The notes: generated by a model not told the origin, from the sequence alone. Positions 25,495 through 33,776 are shown, counted from the first letter of the stretch. The stretch: DNA of 39,325 nt from CAIKOD01 sp035505975 (GCA_035505975.1 DATJQJ010000027.1:1-39325), one strand, 5' to 3'. A program made the numbers and translations.

Positions 25495-26070
25495 ATGTAT
25501 ATCGAAAAGCGTTGCCCGTCATGCGGGGAAGATGCGGACCAGGAGATCCTTTCGGAATCCCGCGACCTCCTGATCAGGTGCAGCCTCTGCGGCCATGTCT
25601 GGCACACTGAAAAACAAAAAATTCCAAAACCGGTTTTCGTGAAGGCCATCGTGTCCAGGGAAGGGGACTCGCAGATCTGCCAGGTAGAGTTCTTTCCTGA
25701 CGACATCTGTTCGATCGGCGACCGCCTCGTGGCAGAATGCGGCGAGGAAGTGGCCGGTGTCGAAGTGGCTTCTATCGAATCGGGACCTAAACGCGTTGAA
25801 AAAGCCCAGGCCAGGGATATCACCGCTCTCTGGACCCGTGAAATCGAAGATGTGGTAGTCAGGGTATCGATCCATGACGGCTGGAAAACGATCCCGGTCA
25901 TGATCTCGTGCGACGGCGAAACCCCCTTTGTCGTCGGAGAAATACACCAGGCCGGGAAGAGAAGGTTCAGGATTGCTCACATCAAACTCCGGGACGGTGC
26001 CGTCCTGAGGAAGGAAGGGTGGAAATCCGTAGCAAGCCGGATAAAGAGGATATACGGCTACCCGGAATAA
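25495..26070 (+). CDS. HVO_0476-type zinc finger protein
   Basis: This 191-residue protein starts with a zinc ribbon (CPSCGE at 7-12 and CSLCGHVW at about 29-36) and then has an S1/KOW-like beta-rich region with VFVKAIVSREGDSQICQVEF. It matches the archaeal family named after haloarchaeal HVO_0476, of unknown function. TTAATAT at 25464-25470 lies 25-31 bp before the ATG, so the mRNA is probably leaderless. Confidence 0.8.
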   Translation: MYIEKRCPSCGEDADQEILSESRDLLIRCSLCGHVWHTEKQKIPKPVFVKAIVSREGDSQICQVEFFPDDICSIGDRLVAECGEEVAGVEVASIESGPKRVEKAQARDITALWTREIEDVVVRVSIHDGWKTIPVMISCDGETPFVVGEIHQAGKRRFRIAHIKLRDGAVLRKEGWKSVASRIKRIYGYPE

Positions 26071-26373
26071 TTTTTACACCAGCTACCCACCCAAAGCATA
26101 CTTTTCTGTCTTACATTATGAATAATTCAGATACCACGACGCTCCCGGGGCTCTGTCCCGCCGCTGTGGCGACCCCGATTGGGATCGGGACCGCACAGGG
26201 CCGGTTAATTCTAACCCAAATTCTAATTCCGGTTCAATCCTTGTTCACTAGTTATTCTGCCAGGGACTGGAGCCCCGGAAGTCCTACACCTTAAAATCAA
26301 GGGAAAAAAATAAAAAATACAGGTTTCTTCCTGATCTGGGAAAGAAGCCCTATCGTTGCCGACTAAAAAAGAA
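26071..26373. other. Convergent intergenic region holding a repeat copy
   Basis: The 303 bp between two convergent genes contain repeat copy B (26138-26218). After it comes a short A-rich run (26303-26320) that, read as T-rich on the minus strand or A-rich on the plus strand, could be part of a terminator. No reading frame here is convincing. Confidence 0.45.
26138..26218 (+). repeat. Dispersed GC-rich intergenic repeat, copy B
   Basis: The core at 26138-26174 differs from copy A at 3 of 37 bases, and similarity runs on to the TTAATT...AACCC block near 26207-26218. The second module of copies A and C (hairpin with GGGGTGAA loop) is not present here. Confidence 0.7.
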
Positions 26374-27111
26374 TTAACTGGTTTTCACCGACTGAACCGT
26401 AAGATCGACGGTGGCGTAACCACCCTTGATGATGACTGAATCGTTATTGATTTTTTCGACATAGAATGTCCTGAAATACTGGTCGGGCGGTGTCGTATTC
26501 GGGTTTAGGTTAACGATCGGGTTTTCCGAAAATGCCAGGATCATCTGGTCCCCGGGGATATAGGAGCTCGAGTTCTTATGAGTGCCGCTGACTATATTGT
26601 CGAATTGTTCCCTTGTTAAGTTATTTTCCAGGCGTTCGTACGGCATTTCAAAGTTGACCGTCGTCGTCTGCCCTGTTTTCATCCCGGTAATGCTGTGGCT
26701 GATCAGGTTCATCTCGTCCCGGAACAATCCGAACTGATAGACCGTGCCGCTATTGTCGATGATAACCGGGATCCTCGAAAGGTTCGCTGTTGTCGTGGTG
26801 TTCGCCTGGACCTGGAGCGGCTGGGAATAGAACACAGTGTCCCCGTTCTGGTAACTTGTGTTAAACACGTTCTTATCGCTCGTAACGATCGCCCGGCCGA
26901 GGTCGTCGCGGACGGTGAAGCTGACGGTCGCCACGTCCCCGGGCTTGATTCCGGCGAAGACGTTGACCGACTGGAGACCCAGTGAAGAGACCACCATAAG
27001 GACAACAAACAAGATTCCGACGACCACGATTGCAATTTTCGTCAAATTCCAGCCGGATCCTGTTTTTTTGGTATCCTTGTTTTTTGATTTGTCTTTATCC
27101 CTCGATTTCAT
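26374..27111 (-). CDS. Membrane-anchored extracytoplasmic protein, FKBP-like
   Basis: I take ATG at 27109-27111 as the start (245 residues); a TTG two codons upstream is possible. The first 22 residues are Lys/Asp-rich, a single transmembrane helix follows (about 24-46), and the rest should lie outside. The segment GDVATVSFTVRDDLGRAIVTS and the later ITGMKTGQTTTVNFEMP recall the ends of SlyD-type FKBP domains, with a long divergent insert. Several N-x-S/T sequons suit an N-glycosylated surface protein. It diverges from hsp20 across a 132-bp spacer. FKBP-like activity is uncertain. Confidence 0.5.
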   Translation of the reverse strand: MKSRDKDKSKNKDTKKTGSGWNLTKIAIVVVGILFVVLMVVSSLGLQSVNVFAGIKPGDVATVSFTVRDDLGRAIVTSDKNVFNTSYQNGDTVFYSQPLQVQANTTTTANLSRIPVIIDNSGTVYQFGLFRDEMNLISHSITGMKTGQTTTVNFEMPYERLENNLTREQFDNIVSGTHKNSSSYIPGDQMILAFSENPIVNLNPNTTPPDQYFRTFYVEKINNDSVIIKGGYATVDLTVQSVKTS

Positions 27112-27164
27112 CCTCAATACATGCGGGTTGATGTAACATAAACATTACATTTCTGATAGCTTAT

Positions 27165-27187
27165 AAAAGAAATATTTATATACATTA
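27165..27187. promoter_or_regulatory. TATA-rich divergent promoter, hsp20 / FKBP-like gene
   Basis: AAGAAATATTTATATACATT is an AT-rich block with TATA-like sequence on both strands. It is about 60-75 bp before hsp20 and about 55-75 bp before the minus-strand gene. A shared control region is plausible; no regulator is identified. Confidence 0.5.
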
Positions 27188-27243
27188 AAGAAAGCAACAA
27201 GGGTATCTCATCCGGGTTTTCCGGGTGAATAACGAAACGGAGA

Positions 27244-27720
27244 ATGAAGATGGTCATCAGAAGGCTTTATCCGGGTGGATGGTCCGACCAGGACCTCGAA
27301 GACCTCCGGAATGAATTATGGGCCGGTTTCAACAATATCAGGGGCCCGCTCCTGCCTGCCGGCGGGTTTACAGAGAAATTCCTCCCCGGAATCCTCGGGG
27401 AGTTCCGGGTTGACGTATCGGAACACGACGACGAGGTGATTGTTGTCGCCGATCTTCCCGGAATTGAAAAAGAGGACGTGAATCTCAGACTGATTAAACC
27501 CCGGTCCCTTGAGATTTCTACCGAGCGGAAGGATGTCACCGAAGATGAAAAGAAGGGTTATTTTGTGAGGGAAAGGATTTACGGCTCGATGCGGCGGCTT
27601 ATCCCGCTCCCGGACGATGTAACTGATAAAAATGCCAGGGCGACATTCACCAATGGCGTCCTCGAGGTACGGTTTAAAAAAGTAAAAGAGCAGAAAGGGG
27701 GAAAAATCGAGATCGAATAA
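27244..27720 (+). CDS. Hsp20/alpha-crystallin small heat shock protein
   Basis: This 158-residue small heat-shock protein holds unfolding proteins in a refoldable state. The alpha-crystallin domain spans about 55-145 (FRVDVSEHDDEVIVVADLPGIEKEDVNLRL, then FVRERIYGSMRRLIPLP and ATFTNGVLEVRF). The C-terminal I-x-I motif reads KIEIE. ATG at 27244 is too near the GGAG at 27239-27242; the second ATG at 27250 is better spaced. A T-run follows the stop. Confidence 0.93.
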   Translation: MKMVIRRLYPGGWSDQDLEDLRNELWAGFNNIRGPLLPAGGFTEKFLPGILGEFRVDVSEHDDEVIVVADLPGIEKEDVNLRLIKPRSLEISTERKDVTEDEKKGYFVRERIYGSMRRLIPLPDDVTDKNARATFTNGVLEVRFKKVKEQKGGKIEIE

Positions 27721-27733
27721 TCTTTTTTTTTTT
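27721..27733 (+). terminator. Poly-T terminator of hsp20
   Basis: A run of eleven or so T residues directly after the hsp20 stop is the usual archaeal termination signal. No stem-loop is required. Confidence 0.6.
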
Positions 27734-28058
27734 GCATTGTTGTATAAAGATACAGGTTTGCAAAGATTTCCATCGACAGAGTAACCAGGATCTTCTAAGA
27801 CAACGACCCCCTCAATTGAGCGGGCTTTGGGGTTTTTTCCAATCTGAGCCACCGCTGGCTTGGCAGGGAAGGAGGCAGAATGAGACGGGAAGATGCCGTT
27901 AAATGTTGCCAGGCATTCGTATCAGGGATATGGTCGTCTGTTCCTGATGTGCCCATGAGGAGCTATTCATTATATTGCCTGTCGTAATACATGAGTGAGT
28001 TAACGTGGGATAGTACCATGGAATACCATACAGTCTGCAGGTTTTAGGAGCATATTCA
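27734..28058. other. Intergenic region before the CBS-ParB gene
   Basis: I see no gene. The last bases hold the ribosome binding site TAGGAG about 8 bases before the ATG at 28059, and CATTATATTG near 27968-27977 could be its TATA element. The rest shows no clear structure. Confidence 0.4.
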
Positions 28059-28847
28059 ATGGATAAGAAAAAGGTCAAAGACTATATGACCTATGATGTC
28101 GTGACTGTCGATGTTCACAAGACAACGAAAGATGTCATCGAAAAGATCCAGAATACCGGCCACGACGGTTTTCCGGTCGTAAACGGCAACGAAGTTGTCG
28201 GGTATATAGCCGCAAGGGACTTGTTGTTCGTCCCGCCGGCCACCCCGGTCGACAAGGTGATGTCCGACCACCTCATAGTCGCCGATCCTGAAATGAGCAT
28301 CAACGACGCTGCCCGGGTCATTTTCAGGTCAGGTATCCAGAAACTCCCGGTCGTGAACGAGAAGAACGACCTCCTCGGGATCATCTCGAATACCGATGTA
28401 ATCAGGTCCCAGATCGAGCATGTCTCCCCGGAAAAAGTATTCAATTTCATGGAGACTCTCAAGAAGCTCCATGGCGTTACCCCTACTCTCAAACGCGAGG
28501 CAGTGCGGATCGATGAGCTTCTCCCTACGCAGTCGAAGATTTACGAAGACGAACTGGAGGGGAGAATGTACGAGATCAGGAAGGGCCTTGCCGAGCCACT
28601 CATCGTTGTCAGGCGTCCCGGGAAATTAATTCTCGTCGACGGCCACCACAGGGCCATCGCCGCAAAAAGAATGGGAATACAGACGCTCGAAGCGTACGTG
28701 ATCGAGATCGACGAAGACATCGAGCTCGGCATTGAACGCACCGCCCGGGCAATGAACTTAAAGACGCTCGATGATATTACCGTCCTTGATTACGCACGTC
28801 ACCCCCTGGTGGCCATCACCCACCGTCTCGTCAGGCGTGTTGAATAG
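28059..28847 (+). CDS. CBS-pair and ParB-like domain protein
   Basis: This 262-residue protein has two CBS domains (about 6-60 with DGFPVVNGNEVVGYIAARDL and 68-120 with KLPVVNEKNDLLGIISNTDV) and a ParB/sulfiredoxin-like domain (about 148-245) with the nucleotide-binding motif DGHHRAIAAKRMG at 194-206. CBS pairs bind adenine nucleotides or SAM. ParB-like domains can bind CTP or, in the SerK family of Thermococcales, phosphorylate free serine. No DNA-binding HTH of classical ParB is visible. It may be a nucleotide-sensed small-molecule kinase or regulator. It has its own ribosome binding site and no operon partner. Confidence 0.85.
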   Translation: MDKKKVKDYMTYDVVTVDVHKTTKDVIEKIQNTGHDGFPVVNGNEVVGYIAARDLLFVPPATPVDKVMSDHLIVADPEMSINDAARVIFRSGIQKLPVVNEKNDLLGIISNTDVIRSQIEHVSPEKVFNFMETLKKLHGVTPTLKREAVRIDELLPTQSKIYEDELEGRMYEIRKGLAEPLIVVRRPGKLILVDGHHRAIAAKRMGIQTLEAYVIEIDEDIELGIERTARAMNLKTLDDITVLDYARHPLVAITHRLVRRVE

Positions 28848-28932
28848 AGCTGTTCCATGCCCGATGGCATAAACCGATCTGCCGGATTTCACCGTCGTTA
28901 GTGCCGGTTCGCCTCTTTCAGTACGGTCATGG

Positions 28933-28949
28933 ATCCCCTATCAGGGGAT
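28933..28949. terminator. Hairpin between convergent genes
   Basis: ATCCCC at 28933-28938 pairs with GGGGAT at 28944-28949 around a 5-base loop. It lies between the CBS-ParB gene and the convergent nucleotidyltransferase gene, and a T-run (28987-28993) follows on the plus strand. Confidence 0.4.
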
Positions 28950-29000
28950 TTGGAAAACCGTATCCTGTGGTATCGGGAGAGGCATCTTTTTTTCAGGTTT

Positions 29001-30179
29001 TCAGGACCCTTCGACACTTACGTCGAACTTACTGTTCAGGACGTGTTCCTTCACGATCTCCTTGTCCTTGATCATGACCTCAGGCCACAGGCGGGTCCTC
29101 GAGTGGATGACGACGTGGTCCCTGATCACCACCCTCGGACCTATCACGGTATCGTTTTCAAGGCTGCATTCGTTGCCGATGAGCGCATCGTTATCGATGA
29201 TGCTCCCGCTCACCGTTGTATGTTTCCCGATGATTACCCTGTTGTAAATGGAACAGGAGAAGATCTTTGCATTCTGTTTGATCAGGCAGTTTTCTCCGAT
29301 GCTCGTATAGGGCCCGATCAGCACGTTATCTCCTATTGCAGTACCGGCGCCTATCGAGACCGGTCCGATGAGGCGTGAATTAATTCCCATGGAGAATGAG
29401 TCGCCGAGCTGGACAGGTCCCTGGATCTTGCCGGTCTTCACCGTAAGGTCGCCGCTGATGCTGGTGAACGGCATGTCCATCAGCTTCCATTTCTCTGCCT
29501 GACGGAGCATCGACGGGCTCCCGACATCGGTCCAGTTCCCCCGCGCCAGCCATCCCGATAACGTATAACCCTCCTGCATGAGGTGGGGGAAAAGGTCGCG
29601 GGCGAAATCGAATTTTTTTCCGGCCGGAATATGGTCGAAGACCTCCGGGCTGCAGACGTACATACCAGTACTCGCCAGGTTCGAGAAAATCTCGCCAGGT
29701 GCCGGTTTTTCTTTGAACCGCTTGATATGGTAATTGACATCGATCTCGGCGATACCGTATTCGGAGGGGTCGTCGATACTGATGAGCCCGATGGATGCAG
29801 GCACGTGCTCCTTCATATGTTCGCGATAGAACTCAAGGAGGTTTAAGTCGGTAACATGGTCGCCGCCGACGACGAGAAAGTCCTGTCCGTCGAGGTGGGC
29901 CTGGGCATTCTTGACGCTGCCTGCCGTCCCTAGCTTGGTCTTCTCATGGACATACGTGATGTCTACGCCGAAGAGCGACCCGTCCCCGAGGGCCTTCTCG
30001 ATCACCTCTCCCATGTACCCGAGGGTGATGACGACTTCATGGAACCCGAGGTTCGAGAGGTGTGATACCAGGTGTTCGATTGACGGTTTGTTCACGATCG
30101 GAATGCAGGGTTTCGGACGTTCGAACGTGAGGGGGCGCAATCTCGTGCCCTCTCCCCCGCACATGATACACACCTTCAT
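29001..30179 (-). CDS. Sugar-phosphate nucleotidyltransferase with hexapeptide repeats
   Basis: This 392-residue enzyme joins an N-terminal nucleotidyltransferase domain (1-230) to a left-handed beta-helix (about 255-375). GGEGTRLRPLTFERPKPCIPI at 8-28 is the NTP site; GDH at about 105-107 and FKEKP at about 154-158 are the sugar site. Hexapeptide repeats follow (LIGPVSIGAGTAIGDNVLIGPY). The family includes GDP-mannose pyrophosphorylase, glucose- and GlcNAc-1-phosphate enzymes; the sequence alone does not fix the sugar. A GDP-mannose role would feed gmd in this window, but it is 22 kb away. Confidence 0.88.
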   Translation of the reverse strand: MKVCIMCGGEGTRLRPLTFERPKPCIPIVNKPSIEHLVSHLSNLGFHEVVITLGYMGEVIEKALGDGSLFGVDITYVHEKTKLGTAGSVKNAQAHLDGQDFLVVGGDHVTDLNLLEFYREHMKEHVPASIGLISIDDPSEYGIAEIDVNYHIKRFKEKPAPGEIFSNLASTGMYVCSPEVFDHIPAGKKFDFARDLFPHLMQEGYTLSGWLARGNWTDVGSPSMLRQAEKWKLMDMPFTSISGDLTVKTGKIQGPVQLGDSFSMGINSRLIGPVSIGAGTAIGDNVLIGPYTSIGENCLIKQNAKIFSCSIYNRVIIGKHTTVSGSIIDNDALIGNECSLENDTVIGPRVVIRDHVVIHSRTRLWPEVMIKDKEIVKEHVLNSKFDVSVEGS

Positions 30180-30339
30180 AAGGATTTTTTAGTCAGCATC
30201 GGGTTTAACGGTATTGACACCGGGCCAATGACAGTGAGATATTCCAGGGTCGACCGGTAACGCTACGGGAGGGTCCTGGCAATTTCCGTTACCGGTTGGA
30301 AAGGTTATCAATGTCGCGTCGACCATATGTACAACGTTA

Positions 30340-31191
30340 ATGGCAGCTGGGGTTTTGGAAGACCGAAGACCGGGAGCACGGTGGCAGAAAGAGATTGCCA
30401 TCGCCATTCCCGTGATCTCGTTCGCGGGAATCGCAATGGGAATTTTTCTCGAATACATGGGACTAATCCCCGATGCCGGGCAGTTCTGGTACGGACCGGC
30501 AGCGGGGGCCTTCCTGCTCGGGTATCTTGCCGTCCTTAAGCCACGCCGCGACATCGTCTCGCTGTTTGCCCCGGTATATGCCATTCTGATCCTGATCATC
30601 CCGACTGATGCGAAACCCAACCTCGTGCTGCTGGTCCTGTTCGCGATCAGTATCACCGTCCTGGATATCAGGCTCGACAGAAGGTTCAGCACAGCGGTGC
30701 AAAAAAAGGAGATCGACCCGATGGAACAATACCTTTATGATTACATGGAACGGTTACGACCGATGTACGGGAGTATAGACAGGAGATCTGCCCATGAGAT
30801 TGCATCTGCATTCCTCTCGTTCAAGTACGGGCTCTACGGCAATGCAGTCACCCAGGCCTCCCAGGCGATCGAACAGCTGAAGTCCGGCGAACCTCTCGAC
30901 GTCCTGAAAAAAGCTCTTACCCTCCTGAAACAGCGGGCCGCCAATCTGGAAAATGCCGATGTCTCACCGGTCACAGAGATTGAATTCAGCAATGCCGAAC
31001 AGTCATACACAGCCATCCATGTACCGCCGGAGGCGAATGAGGACCCCGCGACCTTAACCCTCGACAATGCACTCATCCTTATTTACGCGGTCTCCCTCCT
31101 GACTTCTGAAGATGACGAACAGGCCCTCGAGGAACATCAGAACTTTATTGTCGGGCTGCTTACTTCGTATAAACGTGCGATGGGTCTCTGA
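30340..31191 (+). CDS. Unknown membrane protein with helical C-terminal domain
   Basis: I do not recognise this 283-residue protein. Four hydrophobic segments lie at about 19-40, 48-66, 73-90 and 95-109. The rest (about 120-283) is soluble and helical: YLYDYMERLRPMYGSIDRRSAHEIASAFLSFKYGLYGNAV, with a TPR-like feel (FKYGLYGNAVTQASQAIEQL), then an acidic linker and a last helix. ATG at 30340 has no strong ribosome binding site. It is the only gene between the divergent nucleotidyltransferase and a convergent small gene. A scaffold role at the membrane is a guess. Confidence 0.7.
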   Translation: MAAGVLEDRRPGARWQKEIAIAIPVISFAGIAMGIFLEYMGLIPDAGQFWYGPAAGAFLLGYLAVLKPRRDIVSLFAPVYAILILIIPTDAKPNLVLLVLFAISITVLDIRLDRRFSTAVQKKEIDPMEQYLYDYMERLRPMYGSIDRRSAHEIASAFLSFKYGLYGNAVTQASQAIEQLKSGEPLDVLKKALTLLKQRAANLENADVSPVTEIEFSNAEQSYTAIHVPPEANEDPATLTLDNALILIYAVSLLTSEDDEQALEEHQNFIVGLLTSYKRAMGL

Positions 31192-31201
31192 TCTGGCCCT
31201 T

Positions 31202-31217
31202 AATTTTTGGGTTTTTT
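31202..31217 (+). terminator. T-rich terminator after the membrane protein gene
   Basis: AATTTTTGGGTTTTTT lies 11-26 bp past the stop of the plus-strand membrane protein gene, a plausible archaeal oligo-T terminator. Confidence 0.45.
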
Positions 31218-31262
31218 ATACCTGCCTCACGGTAACGTTGTTGCGGTCAAAAAGAAAAGAGG

Positions 31263-31583
31263 TTAAAGGGTATCGAGACTGACTCCCGTGAAGTCCTGCT
31301 GTATTTCTCCAACTTCCCTGACCCCGAAAGCGGTCTGGACCTGGTTGAGCTCGAGCATTGCGGCAACATCACACATATAATCGAGGATGTCCACCGAGAG
31401 CTCCCTCTGCTGCTTGCTTTTCCGGACCTGGTCCACGAGGAACGAGATTTTTTCCGGCGGTTCCATCCGGATCTTTGCAAGACTTATCACGCACATATAG
31501 ATCCTTGTGAGGTTCCTGTCGGTACCGGTGATGGTATCGAAGAAATTACGCAGGATCTGCGCCTGATATACTTCGCCACCCAT
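31263..31583 (-). CDS. Small helical protein of unknown function
   Basis: This 106-residue protein is probably all helical (YQAQILRNFFDTITGTDRNLTRIYMCVISLAKIRMEPPEKISFLVDQVRKSKQQRELSVDIL). I do not recognise the family. Minus-strand TATA sequence CTTTATATATC (31609-31619) stands about 30 bp before the ATG, so the mRNA is probably leaderless, which supports it as a real gene. It converges on the membrane protein gene and is followed upstream by a gap rich in inverted repeats. Confidence 0.7.
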   Translation of the reverse strand: MGGEVYQAQILRNFFDTITGTDRNLTRIYMCVISLAKIRMEPPEKISFLVDQVRKSKQQRELSVDILDYMCDVAAMLELNQVQTAFGVREVGEIQQDFTGVSLDTL

Positions 31584-31605
31584 GATTATACGGCATTATT
31601 TAAAT

Positions 31606-31620
31606 GTTGATATATAAAGC
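31606..31620 (-). promoter_or_regulatory. TATA element of the small helical protein gene
   Basis: On the minus strand this reads GCTTTATATATCAAC, centred about 30 bp before the ATG at 31583, the spacing of an archaeal leaderless promoter. Confidence 0.55.
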
Positions 31621-31655
31621 TATGCCTTTTACGGAGTGGCGGCTTTCCCTATTCC

Positions 31656-31809
31656 CGCAATTTGCCGCCTGTTTTTTCAGACGCGGCGCCAAATTGCGGA
31701 GGTAATGTCAAGAGGCAATTATTTGGGCTTGTTCTTTGCATGCATGGGCTTCATGCATTGAAGCTCCCCGGCGATTTCGCCCAGGCTCCGTTCCATCATC
31801 AATCATGAT
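31656..31809. other. Run of three inverted repeats in a 387-bp gap
   Basis: The gap 31584-31970 holds no gene. It has three inverted repeats: CGCAATTTGCCGCC (31656-31669) against GGCGCCAAATTGCG (31685-31698), one mismatch in 14; ATGCATG/CATGCAT (31740-31758, perfect, 5-base loop); and ATCAT/ATGAT (31795-31809). They may fold as a structured RNA, a ychF 3' end signal, or protein sites on DNA. The rest of the gap (31810-31970) shows nothing I can name. Confidence 0.4.
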
Positions 31810-31970
31810 AGAATCTCCTGATGAGCCCTGCCTGAACACTATCCTGATGGTTTGGACCTGCTCCACCCGGCAGAACTTGTCTATTAAATGACGATCTTAT
31901 GATCCCTAAAGATCACTAATAACACAAGGGGCTGCGATGGCCATCATGGGATGTTCGTATCGCCCCCCTC

Positions 31971-33140
31971 CTATTTCGCTGCACTTACGATCCTGATGAT
32001 ATCGCCGTCTTTCAGCTCGTGCGTATCTTTCACCCTCATCTTGGTGCGGGCATCGACGGCATAGAGGAATCCCCTGCCGATATCGGTATGCACCTGGAAT
32101 GCCAGGTCCCGCGGTGTAGATCCCCGTTTCATGAGGAAAGCATCGGGGAGGACGCGTCCTTTCCCATCGCAGAAGTGGTGCTCGTCCTCCACAGGATACA
32201 CGACGATCCGGTCGAGCAGGGAGAACACAGCCTGGTTGACGGCCTGCTGGACCCCGGTACCTCCGAAATGGTCGAGTACCTTCGCGATCGTTGCAAGACC
32301 TGACTTCTGCGCTGGGCTGAGCGATTGCTCGTCTGTCACCGAGAATTTCGGATCGCCGGGGACGTACCTGATGATGTGGCTGTTCGCAGCGTTCCGGAGT
32401 GCCAGTTCGCTTGCGGCGCTTGAGAAGAGCATCTTCTCGTCCCTGAGCCGTGCAAGGAGATCGGGCGGTGCCATATCGACCTTGTTGCCGACAACGACCA
32501 TCGGCTTGCTGATCTTCACGACCTCCCGGCAGAAGGCGACAAGCTCCTTCTCACCGGCATGGAGCAGGTCGATACCTGCCGCTACCTCCGCATCCCTGAT
32601 CTGTTCGGGGGTCACGGCAAGCCCCGCAAATACCTCTGCCACGCCCCGGTGGAGCGAGAACCCCTTGCTCTGTGCCTGCCGGTGGAGCTTTGCCCAGTGC
32701 TTGTCAAGGATCCCATATACCCACATCGTCATCTCGAACTGGAGGAAGGCGATATCAACCGCAGGGTCGTGTGCCCCGGGTTCGAGGGGGTTTCCCTCGC
32801 TGTCTGCTGATCCACTGGCGTCGACGATGTGGAGTATTGCATCGGCCTGCCGCAGGTTGTCGAGGAACTGGTTGCCGAGACCGCGTCCTTTGTGCGCATC
32901 AGGTACAAGGCCGGCTACGTCGATCATGTTGACAGGGACGAACCGGTCCCCGTCATGGCACGACTGACAGACGAGCCCGAGCTCTTTGCAGGGGCACTTC
33001 GTCCTGACGTAACCGACGCCGAAATTCGCATCGATCGTGGTAAACGGGTAATTGGCAATTTCTGCGTGCGCGAGGGTGGCAGCCCTGAAAAATGTTGATT
33101 TGCCACAGTTCGGCTTTCCTGCCAGAGCAAGCGTAATCAT
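31971..33140 (-). CDS. ychF: YchF/Obg-type GTPase
   Basis: This 389-residue translation-factor-class GTPase, of the archaeal YchF/OLA1 branch, has a P-loop at 8-16 (GKPNCGKST), DVAG at 74-77, and a C-terminal TGS domain (about 320-389; RGSTPRDLAFQVHTDIGRGFLYAVDA). G4 reads VGNKVD, the guanine-specific form, unlike the altered motif of bacterial YchF that prefers ATP. A Cys cluster (49, 51, 58, 61) before switch II may bind zinc. It diverges from the pyruvate-kinase-like gene across 42 bp, and both promoters look leaderless. Exact cellular task is unknown. Confidence 0.93.
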   Translation of the reverse strand: MITLALAGKPNCGKSTFFRAATLAHAEIANYPFTTIDANFGVGYVRTKCPCKELGLVCQSCHDGDRFVPVNMIDVAGLVPDAHKGRGLGNQFLDNLRQADAILHIVDASGSADSEGNPLEPGAHDPAVDIAFLQFEMTMWVYGILDKHWAKLHRQAQSKGFSLHRGVAEVFAGLAVTPEQIRDAEVAAGIDLLHAGEKELVAFCREVVKISKPMVVVGNKVDMAPPDLLARLRDEKMLFSSAASELALRNAANSHIIRYVPGDPKFSVTDEQSLSPAQKSGLATIAKVLDHFGGTGVQQAVNQAVFSLLDRIVVYPVEDEHHFCDGKGRVLPDAFLMKRGSTPRDLAFQVHTDIGRGFLYAVDARTKMRVKDTHELKDGDIIRIVSAAK

Positions 33141-33182
33141 AGCAATTCACTTTAAGGTATTAGTGGCTATTTATCTGTTATT

Positions 33183-33773
33183 ATGACATTTATGGAGAAA
33201 TCCATCTACTATTTTGAAACCCCCGGCCCTGATAACACCGAGGATGCGGCCCGGTTTGCGGTCGCGAGGGCCAGGGACCTCGGGCTTTCAACGATCGTCG
33301 TTGCCAGCACCTCGGGTGCGACCGCATCAAAGTTCGCGGCAGCAGTCCGGGGTACCGGCATCAGGCTCGTGATTGTCACCCATGTGGTCGGGTTCACTAC
33401 CCCGGGGGTCTGGGAATTCCAAAAAGAGACTGCGGAACGTCTGCGAAAGGAGGGTGTGACGATCGTAACCGGAACGCATGTGCTCTCGGGCCTCGAGCGG
33501 GCGCTCTCGCGTTCTCCCAAGGTAGGCGGCGGGTCCCGCACGGAGGCTATTGCCGAGGCCCTCAGGAAGACAGTTGCCGTCGGGCTGAAAGTCGCAGTCG
33601 AGTGTACGATGATCGCTGCCGATATGGGCACGATAGGGATCGATGAGGAGATCATCGCGGCCGGCGGTACCGCCTCTGGTGCTGATACCGTCTGTGTCAT
33701 CAGGCCCGCCCATACATCGTCGTTTTTCGATCTCCAGGTCAGGGAAATCGTGGCAATGCCGAGGGTCAGGTAA
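33183..33773 (+). CDS. Pyruvate kinase C-terminal domain-like protein
   Basis: This 196-residue protein resembles the stand-alone archaeal relatives of the pyruvate kinase C-terminal (alpha/beta) domain: an N-terminal YYFETPGPDNTEDAARFAVARARDLGLSTIVVASTSGATASKFA and a C-terminal DTVCVIRPAHTSSFFDLQVREIVAMPR. No kinase catalytic barrel is present, so it is not a pyruvate kinase; it could sense or bind a phosphate ligand. ATG at 33183 is used here; ATG at 33192 is possible. A TTTAAGG element (33151-33157) 26-32 bp upstream suggests a leaderless mRNA. The next gene follows after 3 bp. Confidence 0.8.
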   Translation: MTFMEKSIYYFETPGPDNTEDAARFAVARARDLGLSTIVVASTSGATASKFAAAVRGTGIRLVIVTHVVGFTTPGVWEFQKETAERLRKEGVTIVTGTHVLSGLERALSRSPKVGGGSRTEAIAEALRKTVAVGLKVAVECTMIAADMGTIGIDEEIIAAGGTASGADTVCVIRPAHTSSFFDLQVREIVAMPRVR

Positions 33774-33776
33774 CCG

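Noticed and set aside
26229..26240. GGTTCAATCC resembling a tRNA T-loop
   Set aside because: No acceptor, D or anticodon stems can be drawn around it; it lies in the tail of repeat copy B.
31816..31860. Box C/D-like motifs (TGATGA, CTGA, TGATGG) after ychF
   Set aside because: The space between the C-like and D'-like boxes is only about 7 bases, too short for a guide, and no terminal stem or final D box is in place.
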